A stretch of DNA of 64,000 bases from CBDDHT01 sp965227905 (GCA_965227905.1 OZ245780.1:1-64000), one strand, 5' to 3'. Numbered from the stretch's first letter, positions 7,911 to 18,227 are shown. Notes: generated from the letters alone by a model not told the origin. Program-made: numbers and translations.

Positions 7911-9119
7911 TCAGGCATGGCGCCGCTTCCTTCGCCTGATATTGGCGCTGGTCACGAAATAATCAATCAGCGGGGCGAACACATTGCCGAAGAGGATGGC
8001 CAGCATCATGCCTTCGGGAAAAGCTGGATTGACGACACGGATGAGAACGCACATCACCCCGATCAACGCGCCATACCAGAGACGGCCGGTATTGGTCATG
8101 GCGGCGGATACCGGTTCGGTGACCATATAGACCAGACCGAAGGCGTAGCCGCCCAGCACGATATGCCAGTACCACGGCATGGCGAACATCGGATTGGTGT
8201 CGGAGCCGATCGCATTGAAGACGAGGGTCATGAGAATGGTGCCGATCAGACATCCGACAATCAGCCGCCAGTTCGCGATCCGCGTATAGACCAGAAAGAC
8301 CATGCCGATGAGACAGGCGAGCACCGATGTCTCGCCGAGACTGCCCTGCATGTTGCCAAGAAAGGCGTCCATCCAGGTCAGGTCTATGCCCGAAAGGGCC
8401 GTGTGCCCTTCAGCCGCCGAAATGGCCAGCGAGGTTGCACCGCTATAACCGTCGACAGGCACCCAGACCGCATCCCCCGACAATTGCGCGGGATAGGCGA
8501 AATAGAGAAAGGCGCGTCCCGTCAGAGCCGGATTGAGAATGTTCTTGCCTGTACCGCCGAAAATCTCCTTGCCGATCACGACCCCGAAGATGATGCCGAG
8601 CGCCACCTGCCAGAGCGGTGTCGATGCGGGCAGGATCAGGACATAGAGGATCGAAGTGACAAAGAAGCCCTCATTCACCTCGTGACCGCGGACGACGGCG
8701 AAGATGACCTCGCACATGCCGCCGGCAACCATCGTCACCACATAGATCGGAAAGAAATAGAGGAAGCCGTGCATGAAGCACGCAAACAGATTGTCCGGGC
8801 TGATCCCGATGCCGAACGCGTCGAGGATCCAGCCGCGCCACCCGGCCGCGCTGGCCATGCCAAGTTCCGCGAGGGCCATATTGGCCTGGTAGCCCGTATT
8901 GTAGAGGCCCCAGAAAATGCAGGGGAACGTTGCCAGAAACACATAGACCATCATGCGTTTCAGATCGAGGCTGGCGCGCGCGTGCGGCGCCACCTGGGTC
9001 ACGGTCTTCGGCGAATAGAAGATCGTGTCGACCATCTCGTAGACGGCATAGAATTTTTCGTACTTGCCACCCTTGAGAAACAAGGGCTCGATTGCATCGA
9101 ATTTTTCGCGCAGACCCAT
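7911..9119 (-). CDS. nqrB: Na+-NQR subunit B (covalent FMN, riboflavin)
   Basis: A 402-aa polytopic subunit carrying SGATSLAIS, the GAT site for covalent FMN, in the middle of the protein. It houses the Na+ pathway and quinone site with NqrA. The ATG at 9119 follows the nqrA stop by 3 nt, with a GGAAGG ribosome site inside the end of nqrA. Length and helix pattern are normal. Confidence 0.97.
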   Translation of the reverse strand: MGLREKFDAIEPLFLKGGKYEKFYAVYEMVDTIFYSPKTVTQVAPHARASLDLKRMMVYVFLATFPCIFWGLYNTGYQANMALAELGMASAAGWRGWILDAFGIGISPDNLFACFMHGFLYFFPIYVVTMVAGGMCEVIFAVVRGHEVNEGFFVTSILYVLILPASTPLWQVALGIIFGVVIGKEIFGGTGKNILNPALTGRAFLYFAYPAQLSGDAVWVPVDGYSGATSLAISAAEGHTALSGIDLTWMDAFLGNMQGSLGETSVLACLIGMVFLVYTRIANWRLIVGCLIGTILMTLVFNAIGSDTNPMFAMPWYWHIVLGGYAFGLVYMVTEPVSAAMTNTGRLWYGALIGVMCVLIRVVNPAFPEGMMLAILFGNVFAPLIDYFVTSANIRRRKRRHA

Positions 9120-9122
9120 GCG

Positions 9123-10484
9123 TCAGCCTTCCGCTTCGATTTTTTCGAGATTGGCCCGCAAGGCCATGCCGTACTCGTATTTCGAGAGGCAGATATAGGA
9201 GCAAAGCGCCAGATCTTCCTCGTCCAGCTCAAGAGCGCCGAGGGCTTGCGCTTCGTCCGTATCCATCACCAACAGAGCACGCAGCAGCTGGGTTGCGAGG
9301 ATATCGAACGGCATTACGTCTTCGTAGAGACCGACGGGAACCATGGCCCGCGGACTGCCATTGAGATTGGTATGGAAGTCGTATTTCTTGCGTCTCGCGA
9401 ACAGGCTCGAAAGGTGGACGTTGGCGGTGGCGAATTTCCGCATGCTGGGGATGATCCAGCCGAAGGCTTCTCGCTTGCGCCCCTCTTCCATCAAAGTGAT
9501 CTGCTGATGGAACCGCCCGAGATAGGCGAGCGGACCGATAGCCGTGCGCCCGGTCAACACGCTGCCGGAAATGATGCGCACTTCGCCCCCATCAACCTCG
9601 CCGGCGATAAGGTCCTGGGTCGAGGCGCCGACACGAGTACGCAAGAGCCTTGGCTTTGCTGCGGCGGGGCCGGCCAGAGAAATGATTCGCTCGGTCGGCA
9701 GGCGACCCGTCCGGAAGAGCTCACCGATGGCCGTCACGTCCTGGTAGTTGATGGACCAGACGGTTTTCTCGGCATGCACCGGGTCGAGCAGATGAATGTG
9801 GAGCCCTGCCATTCCCGCAGGATGCGGCCCGGTGAAAGACGCCTGCCTGATGTTTTCAGCGTCGATTTCGGGGATTTCGGCTCTGGGATCGGAACAAATA
9901 TAGACCGGTCCGTCGGTGAGCTTGGCAAGGATCCGGGCACCATTCGCGAAATCATCCGGATTGTCGGCAATGACGATGGCAGCATCGGCGGCAAGGGGGC
10001 TTGTGTCCATTGCCGTGATGAAAATCGCTGCCGGCGTCGACTGGGGGTCGGGTGTCTTGGAGTAGGGCCGCGTTCGAAGCGTCGGCCACAATCCGGACTC
10101 GACCAGCGTTTTCCGGACAGTCTCAGGCTTCATGCCGCCGATTTTGGAGGCGGCGCGTTTCGTAAAGGAGACGGCGCCGGCCTTCTGGTCGATTTCGATC
10201 ACGACCGACAACAGTGCCCGGCGGTCACCGCGATTGATTTCACGAACCGTTCCCCCGGCCGGAGCTGTGTGGACGACGTCCGCAAACCGCTTGTCCGCAT
10301 AAAGCGGTTGGCCGAGCTGAACCGTGTCGCCGACGTCGACCAGTATGCGGGGCTTGAGCCCGCGATAATCGGTACCGACGATCGCGCACGACGTGGCATC
10401 GCGTGCATCGCTGATCGCCTGTTCCGGAGCGCCAGTAATCGGAAGGTCGAGCCCTCGCTTTATGGTGAAGGTGTCGCTTGCCAT
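9123..10484 (-). CDS. nqrA: Na+-NQR subunit A (first gene of the operon)
   Basis: A 453-aa soluble quinone-site subunit, recognisable from FTIKRGLDLPITGAPEQ. The ATG at 10484 (MASDTF) is preferred to an upstream non-ATG start. It is the promoter-proximal gene of nqrABCDEFM. The complex couples NADH oxidation to Na+ export and feeds the quinone pool used by terminal oxidases or NO reduction. Confidence 0.95.
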   Translation of the reverse strand: MASDTFTIKRGLDLPITGAPEQAISDARDATSCAIVGTDYRGLKPRILVDVGDTVQLGQPLYADKRFADVVHTAPAGGTVREINRGDRRALLSVVIEIDQKAGAVSFTKRAASKIGGMKPETVRKTLVESGLWPTLRTRPYSKTPDPQSTPAAIFITAMDTSPLAADAAIVIADNPDDFANGARILAKLTDGPVYICSDPRAEIPEIDAENIRQASFTGPHPAGMAGLHIHLLDPVHAEKTVWSINYQDVTAIGELFRTGRLPTERIISLAGPAAAKPRLLRTRVGASTQDLIAGEVDGGEVRIISGSVLTGRTAIGPLAYLGRFHQQITLMEEGRKREAFGWIIPSMRKFATANVHLSSLFARRKKYDFHTNLNGSPRAMVPVGLYEDVMPFDILATQLLRALLVMDTDEAQALGALELDEEDLALCSYICLSKYEYGMALRANLEKIEAEG

Positions 10485-10622
10485 TCCCTGCCTGATCAAA
10501 TTGCCGCACCTGGGACGCCTGTCATGGCATTGATTGCCAAGCCTTTACAGACAACCTTTCGCCGCATCCCCAACGAACTGAATATGTGTCCGATTCCCCC
10601 GCATATGCCTACAACGGTCGAC

Positions 10623-11156
10623 TTAACCGACCATTGCCTGCTTGATCTTCAGATTTTCGTATTCCAACTCGTTCAGCCGGTGCTGAACGACATCGCCGAT
10701 GGAAATCAGCCCGCAGAGTTTTTCGTTCTTCAGGACCGGCATATGACGAAACCGACTCGCCGTCATTTTATGCATGACGCTGTCGACCGTATCATCGGGC
10801 ATACAGGTAAAGGGATCGGGCGTCATGACGTCCTTGACCGGGCTTCCAAAGAGGGAAAGACCCTTGGTTTCGACGGAGCGGACAATATCCCGCTCCGAAA
10901 GAATACCAACAGGTTTGCTGTCGCCGGCATGGACGATCAGCAGGACACCGATCTTGCGGCTGTTCAGCTGGCTGATGGCTTCGAGAACGGTTGTCTCGGG
11001 TGTGATCGAGAAGACTTCATTGCCTTTTTGGGCGAGGATCGATGCGACCGTAATACCGGGCTGAGTGGCGCCGAGGGCTGTCGATTCGGTCTGCGAATAG
11101 GTGCGTTTTTGATCTTCATCCTTCTGCATCTGCCCCTGATAAGAAGTCGGTGACAT
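10623..11156 (-). CDS. CBS-domain pair protein
   Basis: After an ~45-residue N-terminal extension come two CBS motifs (VFSITPETTVLEAISQL with GILSERDIV, and VMTPDPFTCMPDDTVDSV with GLISIGDVV) in a 177-aa protein. CBS pairs bind adenine nucleotides and act as energy or redox sensors. The ATG at 11156 is chosen because GAGGAGG lies 8 nt upstream. It lies directly upstream of nqrA on the same strand, so it might be transcribed with the operon; a regulatory role is inference. Confidence 0.9.
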   Translation of the reverse strand: MSPTSYQGQMQKDEDQKRTYSQTESTALGATQPGITVASILAQKGNEVFSITPETTVLEAISQLNSRKIGVLLIVHAGDSKPVGILSERDIVRSVETKGLSLFGSPVKDVMTPDPFTCMPDDTVDSVMHKMTASRFRHMPVLKNEKLCGLISIGDVVQHRLNELEYENLKIKQAMVG

Positions 11157-11410
11157 GTCTAAGGCCCTCCTCATCGGATTGCCGCACCCGCCTAAGCATC
11201 GGAACCCATTGGGGTATCGGCAGTCGTTCCCACGTCCAAAGTCGGCATTGCGACAGCCACCAAGTGCGGCTATTTCGACTTTAGCTGACTATTCCCGTCA
11301 TAAAACTAGCCTTTTTTCAATCGTTTTGCATAATCGCCAAAGGGTGTATTCGAGGTCTGATGCTGATAGCGGTCGATTTCGATCGTGCGGCCCGAATCAA
11401 GGAAGAGATG

Positions 11411-12466
11411 ATGCGGCATTTGATTTCACGACGCGATGTCTTGAAAGGGGCGCAAAGCCTGGCGCTGACGACGCCCCTGCTGAGCCTGGTTGGATGCCAG
11501 GAACTGGTCGCCGGTTCGGGTCTTACCGTGATCGACGGCGAGACCATGGGCACGACCTATTCCGTAAAAGTTGCCGATGCGCCGAAAGCGCTTGGCGCCA
11601 AGCGCATGGCGGCGGATATCGATCGGCTCCTGGAGACCGTCAATCAGCAAATGTCGACCTACCGGTCTGATTCGGAGCTTTCGCGCTTCAACAAGGCTGG
11701 CGCCGGGACCTGGATCGACGTGTCGCCGGATACCGCCACGGTCATCGCCGAGGCCGGCCGCCTCAGCGAACTCACAGCAGGTGCTTTCGACACGACGGTC
11801 GGTCCGCTGGTCGATCTGTGGGGTTTCGGTCCTGGAGATGGCTCTAAATCCGTCCCCTCGGAGGCCCAGATCGCGGGCGTTCGTGACAAGATTGGCTATC
11901 GGAATGTTCAGCTCCGTTCGTCAGCCCCTGCGGTCTCCAAAGATCAGGCGGATATCCAGGTCGATCTTTCCGGCATCGCAAAGGGTTTTGGTGTCGACAA
12001 GATTGCCGACTATCTGTTGCAGGCCCGAGCGAAGCACTTTCTTGTCGAGGTTGGCGGCGACATGCGGAGCAGCGGCCTTAATGCGAATGGCAAACCCTGG
12101 CAGATCGGCATCGAGAAGCCGTTGACGGGCCGCGGCGAGCTTCAGCAGATCGTGCCGCTTTCTGGTCAGGCCATGGCGACGTCGGGCGACTACCGGATCT
12201 TCTTCGAGCGCGAAGGCACCCGTTACTCGCATATCGTCAATCCTCAAACCGGCCGTCCCGTTACGCATGCCTTGGCGTCTGTCACCGTCGTCGCGGAAAC
12301 GGCGATGCAGGCGGATGCGTTGTCGACGGCGCTTTTCGTTCTTGGCCCGGATGCCGGGCTTGAGCTGGCGAAAACGCAGAACATCGCGGCCTTCTTCATT
12401 GCGAAGGATGGCGACGATCTCAGAGCGTTTTCGTCACCAGCCTTTGCCGACGTCCTCAAGACCTGA
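11411..12466 (+). CDS. apbE: FAD:protein FMN transferase ApbE (lipoprotein-type)
   Basis: A 351-aa protein starting MRHLISRRDVLKG: a twin-Arg-like signal followed by a lipobox-like LVGC, so it is probably a periplasmic lipoprotein. ApbE landmarks include DGETMGTTYSVK near the N-terminus, VDLSGIAKGFGVDKIADYL, VEVGGDMRSSG and YSHIVNPQTGRPV. It cleaves FAD and attaches FMN to Thr residues of NqrB and NqrC, explaining its position next to the nqr operon. AAGGA lies 7 nt before the chosen ATG. It converges on phaC with only 8 nt between the stops and no visible terminator. Confidence 0.95.
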   Translation: MRHLISRRDVLKGAQSLALTTPLLSLVGCQELVAGSGLTVIDGETMGTTYSVKVADAPKALGAKRMAADIDRLLETVNQQMSTYRSDSELSRFNKAGAGTWIDVSPDTATVIAEAGRLSELTAGAFDTTVGPLVDLWGFGPGDGSKSVPSEAQIAGVRDKIGYRNVQLRSSAPAVSKDQADIQVDLSGIAKGFGVDKIADYLLQARAKHFLVEVGGDMRSSGLNANGKPWQIGIEKPLTGRGELQQIVPLSGQAMATSGDYRIFFEREGTRYSHIVNPQTGRPVTHALASVTVVAETAMQADALSTALFVLGPDAGLELAKTQNIAAFFIAKDGDDLRAFSSPAFADVLKT

Positions 12467-12474
12467 CGAACCCG

Positions 12475-14274
12475 CTAGTCGTTCGCCCGCACTTTGACGT
12501 AGGAGCCCGGCGCGTCCTCGATCACTTTCAGCTTGCCGCTGCCGGGCTTGCGCGCGGTGACCATCGGCCCGCCTTTTCGTTTCAGCCAGGGGCCCCAGTC
12601 GGACCACCATGACCCTTCATGGTGCTTCGCCGAAGCCAGCCATTCCTGTGGGTCTTCATTCTTGCTGCGGTTGATCCAGTAGCCGTATTTCTTCTTGGTC
12701 GGCGGATTGACGACACCGGCAATATGGCCCGATGCGCCGAGCACGAAGCGGACCGAGCCCGAAAGCAGATGCGTTGCCGGAAAGCAGGACGCCCATGGTG
12801 CGATGTGGTCTTCCTTGGTGGCCAGGAAGTAGCTGGGAGTCTTGATCTTGCCGATGTCGATCGGAACGCCATCGAGCTGGATATGGCCGGGTTTCCGCAG
12901 GCCGTTTTCGATGTAGAATTTGCGGACATATTCGGAAAGCATCTTGGCAGGCAGGGCAGTCGAGTCGGCATTCCAATAGAGAAGATCGAACGCCATCGGC
13001 TCCTTGCCGCGCAGATAATTGTTCACGACGAACGACCAGATCAGATCGTTCTCGCGCATCATGGAGAAGATGTTCGCAAGCCGCTTGCCTTCCAGATAGC
13101 CGGTATCGGTAATCGAGCCTTCTATCAGGGAGAGCTGCGCATCATCGATGAAGACCGAGATCTCACCGACATCCTCGAAGTCGACCATGGTCGTCAGGAA
13201 TGTCGCTGAGTTGACGCGCTTGTCATTCTTCGCCGCCATGTAGGCCAGGGTCGCCACGCTCAGGATGCCGCCGATACAGAAGCCGAGCAGGTTGATGCTC
13301 TTCTCGCCTGTGGCTTTCTCGATCGCATCGAACGCCGCCAGCGGACCCTCGAGCATGTAGTCTGTCATCGTCTTTTCGGCGAGTGCCTTGGTTGGATTGG
13401 CCCAGGAGATAACGAAGAGTGTATGGCCCTGGTCAACCGCCCACTTGATGAGGCTGTTCTTGGGCTGAAGATCGAGAATGTAGAACTTGTTGATCCAAGG
13501 CGGCACGAACAGGAGCGGTCGTTTGTGGACCTGCTTGGTGGATGGCGCATATTGGATGAGCTGCATCAGGTCGTTCTGGAAGACGACCTTGCCCGGCGTT
13601 GCAGCAACATTCTTCCCGAGCTCGAAGGCGGATTCATCCGTCATCGAGATCTTGAGCTGTCCTTTGCCGCGCTCCAGGTCTCCGAGCATGTTCTTCAGAC
13701 CGCTCAGGAGATTTTCCCCGCCGGTCTCCATCGTCTCGCGAACAACGACCGGATTGGTCAGCGCATAGTTCGTAGGCGACATGGCACTCATGAACTGACG
13801 CGTAAAGAAATCGACTTTCGCCCGTTCCTTTTCATCCAGCCCGTCGACGTCCTGCACCACGGTGCGCACCCATTCCGACGTCAGCAGATAGGACTGTTTG
13901 AGATAGTCGAAGAACGGCTCGTCCTGCCAGGCCTGATCGGCAAACCGGCGATCTCCATTCTCCGGCTTTGCCACAGCACCGGGCTCCAGTCCCGAGGCGC
14001 GGGTCATCATCGTTCGCCAAAGCGCAAAATTACCCTGCCAGAAATCCATGCTCGACCGAGCCGCTGTCATGGGATCGGTCATCATCTTCTGACCGAGCTG
14101 CAGAAAGGCGTTCGACACACCCTCGACATCGAACAGGTTCGTGCCGCGGCCCATCTCGTTCTGCTGCACAAAGGCGTTGACGACCATCTGGCTCTTGGTG
14201 GCCAGGTCCATCCACTCCTTTGCAATCTTCTCAGGGTTGGGAAGGTTCGGCCCGGGGCCTTTCGCATCTGTCAT
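12475..14274 (-). CDS. phaC: Class I poly(3-hydroxyalkanoate) synthase PhaC
   Basis: A 599-aa enzyme that polymerises hydroxyacyl-CoA into storage polyester. The lipase-like box LLGFCIGG has the catalytic Cys, and the later segment with GASGHIAGVVNPP supplies the catalytic His. Size and N-terminal domain match class I (no PhaE/PhaR needed). The start at 14274 (MTDAKGPGPN) is preferred to an upstream ATG in less conserved sequence. phaA and phaB are not in the window. A 150-nt gap separates it from the upstream SafE-like gene. Confidence 0.96.
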   Translation of the reverse strand: MTDAKGPGPNLPNPEKIAKEWMDLATKSQMVVNAFVQQNEMGRGTNLFDVEGVSNAFLQLGQKMMTDPMTAARSSMDFWQGNFALWRTMMTRASGLEPGAVAKPENGDRRFADQAWQDEPFFDYLKQSYLLTSEWVRTVVQDVDGLDEKERAKVDFFTRQFMSAMSPTNYALTNPVVVRETMETGGENLLSGLKNMLGDLERGKGQLKISMTDESAFELGKNVAATPGKVVFQNDLMQLIQYAPSTKQVHKRPLLFVPPWINKFYILDLQPKNSLIKWAVDQGHTLFVISWANPTKALAEKTMTDYMLEGPLAAFDAIEKATGEKSINLLGFCIGGILSVATLAYMAAKNDKRVNSATFLTTMVDFEDVGEISVFIDDAQLSLIEGSITDTGYLEGKRLANIFSMMRENDLIWSFVVNNYLRGKEPMAFDLLYWNADSTALPAKMLSEYVRKFYIENGLRKPGHIQLDGVPIDIGKIKTPSYFLATKEDHIAPWASCFPATHLLSGSVRFVLGASGHIAGVVNPPTKKKYGYWINRSKNEDPQEWLASAKHHEGSWWSDWGPWLKRKGGPMVTARKPGSGKLKVIEDAPGSYVKVRAND

Positions 14275-14426
14275 TGGACCGATTCCATCGTCATTCCACG
14301 CAATACACACATTCTATTCGCCGTCGCCGAGCGAACGACGGGCGGCTTCAGCTCGCAAGCTGACCATAGTCTATGCTGATTTGCAGCGGGACGTTAGTCG
14401 GTTGCAGCGAAAGTCTATGGGTTGGT

Positions 14427-15176
14427 TTATGGCCGCTGAACGGTGGGCTTGCCCATGTCGTGACCCATGGCGCTGTGGTCGACGGCTGCGTGATGGCTGT
14501 GATGTCCGCCAAAAGCCGAAAAGCAGGTATAGACGCCGAACAAAATCACACTCGCGCCCGCAATCTGCCGCATGGCCGGCTTTCGAACCAGGGCCATGAC
14601 ATGCTCGGCGACACCGCCCATCGCAAGCAGTACCGGCAATGTCCCGAGCCCGAAGCCCAGCATGATCAACGCACCCTGCCCCGGCGAGGCTGCCACGATC
14701 GCGAGCGCCAGAGCGGAATAGACCAGGCCGCACGGCAGCCACCCCCAGACCAGACCAAGTCCGAAAGCACGCAGGGGCGTTTCTGCCGGCAGGAAGCGAC
14801 TGCCAATGGGCTGGATTCGTTTCCAGAGGTGGAGCCCGAGTTTCTCAAGCACGGTAATGGCATGCCACCATCCCGCGAGATAGAAGCCCAAGAGGATCAT
14901 CAAAATACCGGCAATCAGGCGTCCGATCGGCGCGATTTCGCCAAGCGTCGTTTCTGCAATAAGCGAGCCTGCAAAGCCGGCCAGAGCGCCCGCGAGGACA
15001 TAGCTCGCGATGCGCCCTGCATTGTAGGAGAGATGATGACCGATCCGCGAAAGCGGCGATCGCCCTGATTGCGGCAAACTTGCGTTGAGAGCACCGACGA
15101 TCCCGCCGCACATGCCGATGCAGTGCGTTGACCCGATAAGGCCAATCGTGAGCGCGGTTATGAAGGGCAGTTCCAT
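14427..15176 (-). CDS. SafE/DsbD-like transmembrane protein, probable copper oxidase assembly
   Basis: A 249-aa, six-helix protein of the TauE/SafE (DsbD-2-like) type. STHCIGMCGG near the N-terminus and WLPCGLVYSAL in the middle provide the paired Cys of the family, and the C-terminus is His-rich (GGHHSHHAAVDHSAMGHDMG), suggesting metal binding. Such proteins commonly sit beside FixI/CcoI copper ATPases and aid CuB/CuA or c-type heme assembly. Here it follows the copper ATPase by 24 nt, so the two are an operon serving the adjacent oxidase. Confidence 0.85.
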   Translation of the reverse strand: MELPFITALTIGLIGSTHCIGMCGGIVGALNASLPQSGRSPLSRIGHHLSYNAGRIASYVLAGALAGFAGSLIAETTLGEIAPIGRLIAGILMILLGFYLAGWWHAITVLEKLGLHLWKRIQPIGSRFLPAETPLRAFGLGLVWGWLPCGLVYSALALAIVAASPGQGALIMLGFGLGTLPVLLAMGGVAEHVMALVRKPAMRQIAGASVILFGVYTCFSAFGGHHSHHAAVDHSAMGHDMGKPTVQRP

Positions 15177-15200
15177 TTGGGTTTGCGTTGCCTTTTATCT

Positions 15201-17588
15201 TCAGACCTTGGCGGAGCCGACACTGGCCGGTGTATTGGCGAGCGTCCGGTTCGATGTTTCGACGAGAGCGGCGTCGCCATGAATTCCAAGAGGCCGCGAA
15301 GAATTCCAAACCACGAGCAGACTGCTGGCCGACATCGCCAGGGCGGCAAAGAGCGGATTGAGATGCCCGCTCATGGCGAGAGGAATGGCTGTCGCATTGT
15401 AAAGTAGCGCCCATCCGAGGTTCTGGCGGACCCGGCGGCGCGTCACGGCGATGACATCGAAGGCGTCAAAAATCCGACTAAGCCGGTCGCCCGGAATGAC
15501 GACATCGGCAGCGTCGACCGCGAGTGCCGTCGGTGCACCGAATGCAATGCCGAGATCGGCAGCGGCCAGTGCCGGCGCATCGTTGCTGCCATCGCCAATC
15601 ATGACAACCGTGCCCTCGGACTTCAGGCGCCGGATGACGGCGGCCTTGGCCTCCGGGGGTACACCCGCATAGACCTCGTCCACCCTGTCCTCGTAACCGC
15701 TTGGGTGCTCGGCGCCGGTGAGCAGGACGACGCGTGTGCGGCTGCGAAGCCGGTCGACGACATCCTCCCATTCGGGGCGTGATCGATCCGAAGTGACGAT
15801 CGCGCCATGGACGACCCCGTCCCAGCCGACGAACGAAACAACGCCCTCGCCCTGTTCGACCCTGTCAGTCGAGGCGACAATTCGGTCCGGGATCTCCCAA
15901 CCGAGTGTTGCGAAGAGTGTTCGCGCGCCGACAGCAACATTGTGGCCTTCCACCGTTGCGACAGCCCCGCGGCCTGGATGTATGACGAGGTCGCTGGACG
16001 AAAAGCGGTCATCCAAACGGGCGATAGCCTGGGCGATGGGATGACCCGAGCGGCGCTCGACAGCTGCGGCATATTCGATCACCTGCGGTGCTCCGAAGGT
16101 CTCGACAACCGTCATATCGCCCGTTGACAGCGTTCCGGTTTTGTCGATCGCCACAATGTCGATCTGCCGGACTTTCTCGAAGACATCTGCACTGGTCAGA
16201 ATGATGCCGTGGCGCAGTGCCGTGCTCACCGCTGCAGCAGAGGTCAGCGGAATTGCAAGACCGAAGGTGCACGGGCACGAGACGATCAATGTCGCGAGCC
16301 CCGTCAGCAATGCAAACCCGACTGGCGCACCGAGGAACAGCGATCCTGCCGTCACCAGCGCCGCCAGAACGAGAACGCCAGGGACAAAGACCCGCGCCAG
16401 CCGGTCCGCAAATCCGCGCGCGCCGGCAAGCGAGCTTTGGACGCTCCAGAGGACACGCGAGAGCGTATCCACCTGGCTCGTCGCCAACGGCCCCGCCTCA
16501 AACTCGATCTCTCCTTCGACGACGACTGTTCCGCCCAGCACCTCATCGCCAGGACCGCGCGTGACCGGAAACGGTTCACCGGTCATTAGTGACTCATCGA
16601 CAGCCGCCTCTCCCTTGACGATGGTGCCATTGAGCGGGACAGGCTCATACTGCCAGACGACAATGCGGTCGTTCGGCTTGAGGTCTGCAATGTTCCGTTG
16701 GATCAGTTCGCCATTGTCACGAATGCGGGCGAATGGCGAGCAGACATCCATGAGCTTTGTAAGCTCGTCGGTTGCCTCACCTCGCGCGCCTTGCTCGAAA
16801 TAGCGCCCGACGGTGACCACAGTGACGATAGCAGCGGCGACATCGAAGTAGAGTTCGAGCGAGCCCGCGATCAACTGGCCGACGCTGTAGGCATAAGCAG
16901 CCAGAATGGCGATCGCCAACAAATTGTCCATGTTGAGGACACCCGCCCGAAGGCCGATCCAGGCACCCCGAAAGATCGGAGCCCCGGCATAGGCGATCAG
17001 GATTGTCGTGAGTGCGAAGAGCACGTGCGGAACGGCAAAGAATGCAAGCCAGCGAACCGGCTCCAGGTCTTCGATCGGGACGATCCCCAAATGGGTTGGA
17101 TAATAGAAGGCGAGATAGAGCATCATGATCACGGCGGCGATCGAAGTCGCGGCGGTGACGCGCAGCAAAGACATGCGGTCGTCATGCTCGTCGGGAATAT
17201 CGCTCCGCTGCCGGGCTGTGTAACCGGCCCGGCTCAGGCGCTTCGGCAGCTGGGCTGCGTCGATGCGTTCCGGGTCGTAGATGATCTTCGCGGTCGCGGT
17301 GGCATAGCTGGAGGCCACGGACAGGATGCCGTCGATCCTTTGGGACGTGCGCTCAAACAGAATCTCGCAGGATGAACAATGCATCCCGTCGATCCGCAGG
17401 AAGGCCTCCTCTCCCTCAGGTATCACCTCAGCCTCAGCGGCAGCATCCGACTGTCTGGCGCTTAAGACATCTTCGCCGAAATGCCGATACACTTCCCTGC
17501 ATCCAATGCAGCAGAACGCATGCCCGTCGCCCTCAATCGGCGGGCCCGGGTTCGGCAGCGCACAGAGTTTGCAATCGGTTGCGGGCAT
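15201..17588 (-). CDS. CPx-type copper-transporting P1B ATPase (FixI/CcoI-like)
   Basis: A 795-aa ATPase. The N-terminus has a Cys-rich metal segment (CKLCALPNP, FCCIGC) and a heavy-metal domain with GMHCSSC (about residue 68). The ion path motif SCPCTFG lies near residue 437, the phosphorylation site DKTGT near 480, and the hinge GDGSNDAPAL near the C-terminus. It exports Cu+ to the periplasm for oxidase metallation; the Cys-rich N-terminus matches the CcoI/CtpA assembly subtype more than detoxifying CopA. The ATG 17588 is preferred to a TTG 18 nt upstream. It is divergent from the CuA-oxidase genes at 18.2 kb. Confidence 0.93.
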   Translation of the reverse strand: MPATDCKLCALPNPGPPIEGDGHAFCCIGCREVYRHFGEDVLSARQSDAAAEAEVIPEGEEAFLRIDGMHCSSCEILFERTSQRIDGILSVASSYATATAKIIYDPERIDAAQLPKRLSRAGYTARQRSDIPDEHDDRMSLLRVTAATSIAAVIMMLYLAFYYPTHLGIVPIEDLEPVRWLAFFAVPHVLFALTTILIAYAGAPIFRGAWIGLRAGVLNMDNLLAIAILAAYAYSVGQLIAGSLELYFDVAAAIVTVVTVGRYFEQGARGEATDELTKLMDVCSPFARIRDNGELIQRNIADLKPNDRIVVWQYEPVPLNGTIVKGEAAVDESLMTGEPFPVTRGPGDEVLGGTVVVEGEIEFEAGPLATSQVDTLSRVLWSVQSSLAGARGFADRLARVFVPGVLVLAALVTAGSLFLGAPVGFALLTGLATLIVSCPCTFGLAIPLTSAAAVSTALRHGIILTSADVFEKVRQIDIVAIDKTGTLSTGDMTVVETFGAPQVIEYAAAVERRSGHPIAQAIARLDDRFSSSDLVIHPGRGAVATVEGHNVAVGARTLFATLGWEIPDRIVASTDRVEQGEGVVSFVGWDGVVHGAIVTSDRSRPEWEDVVDRLRSRTRVVLLTGAEHPSGYEDRVDEVYAGVPPEAKAAVIRRLKSEGTVVMIGDGSNDAPALAAADLGIAFGAPTALAVDAADVVIPGDRLSRIFDAFDVIAVTRRRVRQNLGWALLYNATAIPLAMSGHLNPLFAALAMSASSLLVVWNSSRPLGIHGDAALVETSNRTLANTPASVGSAKV

Positions 17589-18227
17589 AAGCACTCGACA
17601 AATCAAACAGAACTCAGTCTGTCAGAGTCTGACACATCATCGCGATGCGCATCTTTTTTTTCGTTCGCACCAGTGGTGCAAGGATTCCTATCGATACGGC
17701 CAACACTCTGCTTCACTGCGATACTCAAAGCTCATTCTGTCATGCGGAAATTTACATTCCTAATAATGACAAAAAAATCCCGTTATGAGGGATTTTCGGC
17801 AATACTGGCTTGATTGAATCTACCTATCTATAAATCGGTGACGGCAAACCTATGCCTGATCCAGCGGGCGAATATGCTTGAGATTCAGAGCTGTATGCCA
17901 GTTCCCGATCCTTGAAGCGAGACGTCGTTTCCCGATGGAGCAATTGCATTGGGTTGCTCGACGCCATGTAGGCGGTTGAGGTAGAATCATATTCCAATAA
18001 ACGATACTTTGGTAGGAGCTGCCTAGAAATTCATCAACCGTGGGCGCCTGGGCGCTGACCGATTCGATCCGCATGAAAAAATCGGATCGGGGCTGCAGCA
18101 CAACCGGCGTCTTCTCGATGGGCCCATCTTGGCAGCGGCAAAAGGTCAAAGGGTGAGAAGATCCGATGATTGCCAATCGGACAAGGCTCTTTCGACCAGC
18201 CTTGTTTCATAGGGGAGGTCATTATTG
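17589..18227. other. Intergenic region between copper ATPase and NO-reductase-like operon
   Basis: No convincing gene is seen in this ~640 nt. It should hold the divergent promoters. Visible structures are a hairpin at 17774-17796 (AAAATCCC/GGGATTTT with a T-run on the minus strand, terminator or attenuator-like) and an inverted repeat CGATCCG...CGGATCG at 18064-18088 about 140 nt before the CuA gene. No classical FNR box or NsrR box was recognised. Confidence 0.5.
17771..17796 (-). terminator. Hairpin with minus-strand T-run upstream of copper ATPase
   Basis: An 8-bp perfect stem (AAAATCCC/GGGATTTT) with a 7-nt loop is followed on the minus strand by a run of Ts. It would stop or attenuate transcription entering the ATPase gene from upstream. 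Whether it is a terminator or a leader attenuator is not decided. Confidence 0.5.

Noticed and set aside
6924..11153. A 1409-codon plus-strand open frame, and similar long frames at 4284-6689, 259-1224, 2032-3162 and 13423-14379.
   Set aside because: They are antisense to nqr, phaC, tannase and araC genes, and their residues (Arg/His/Gln/Ala-rich) are shadow-like; the opposite strand encodes clear conserved proteins.
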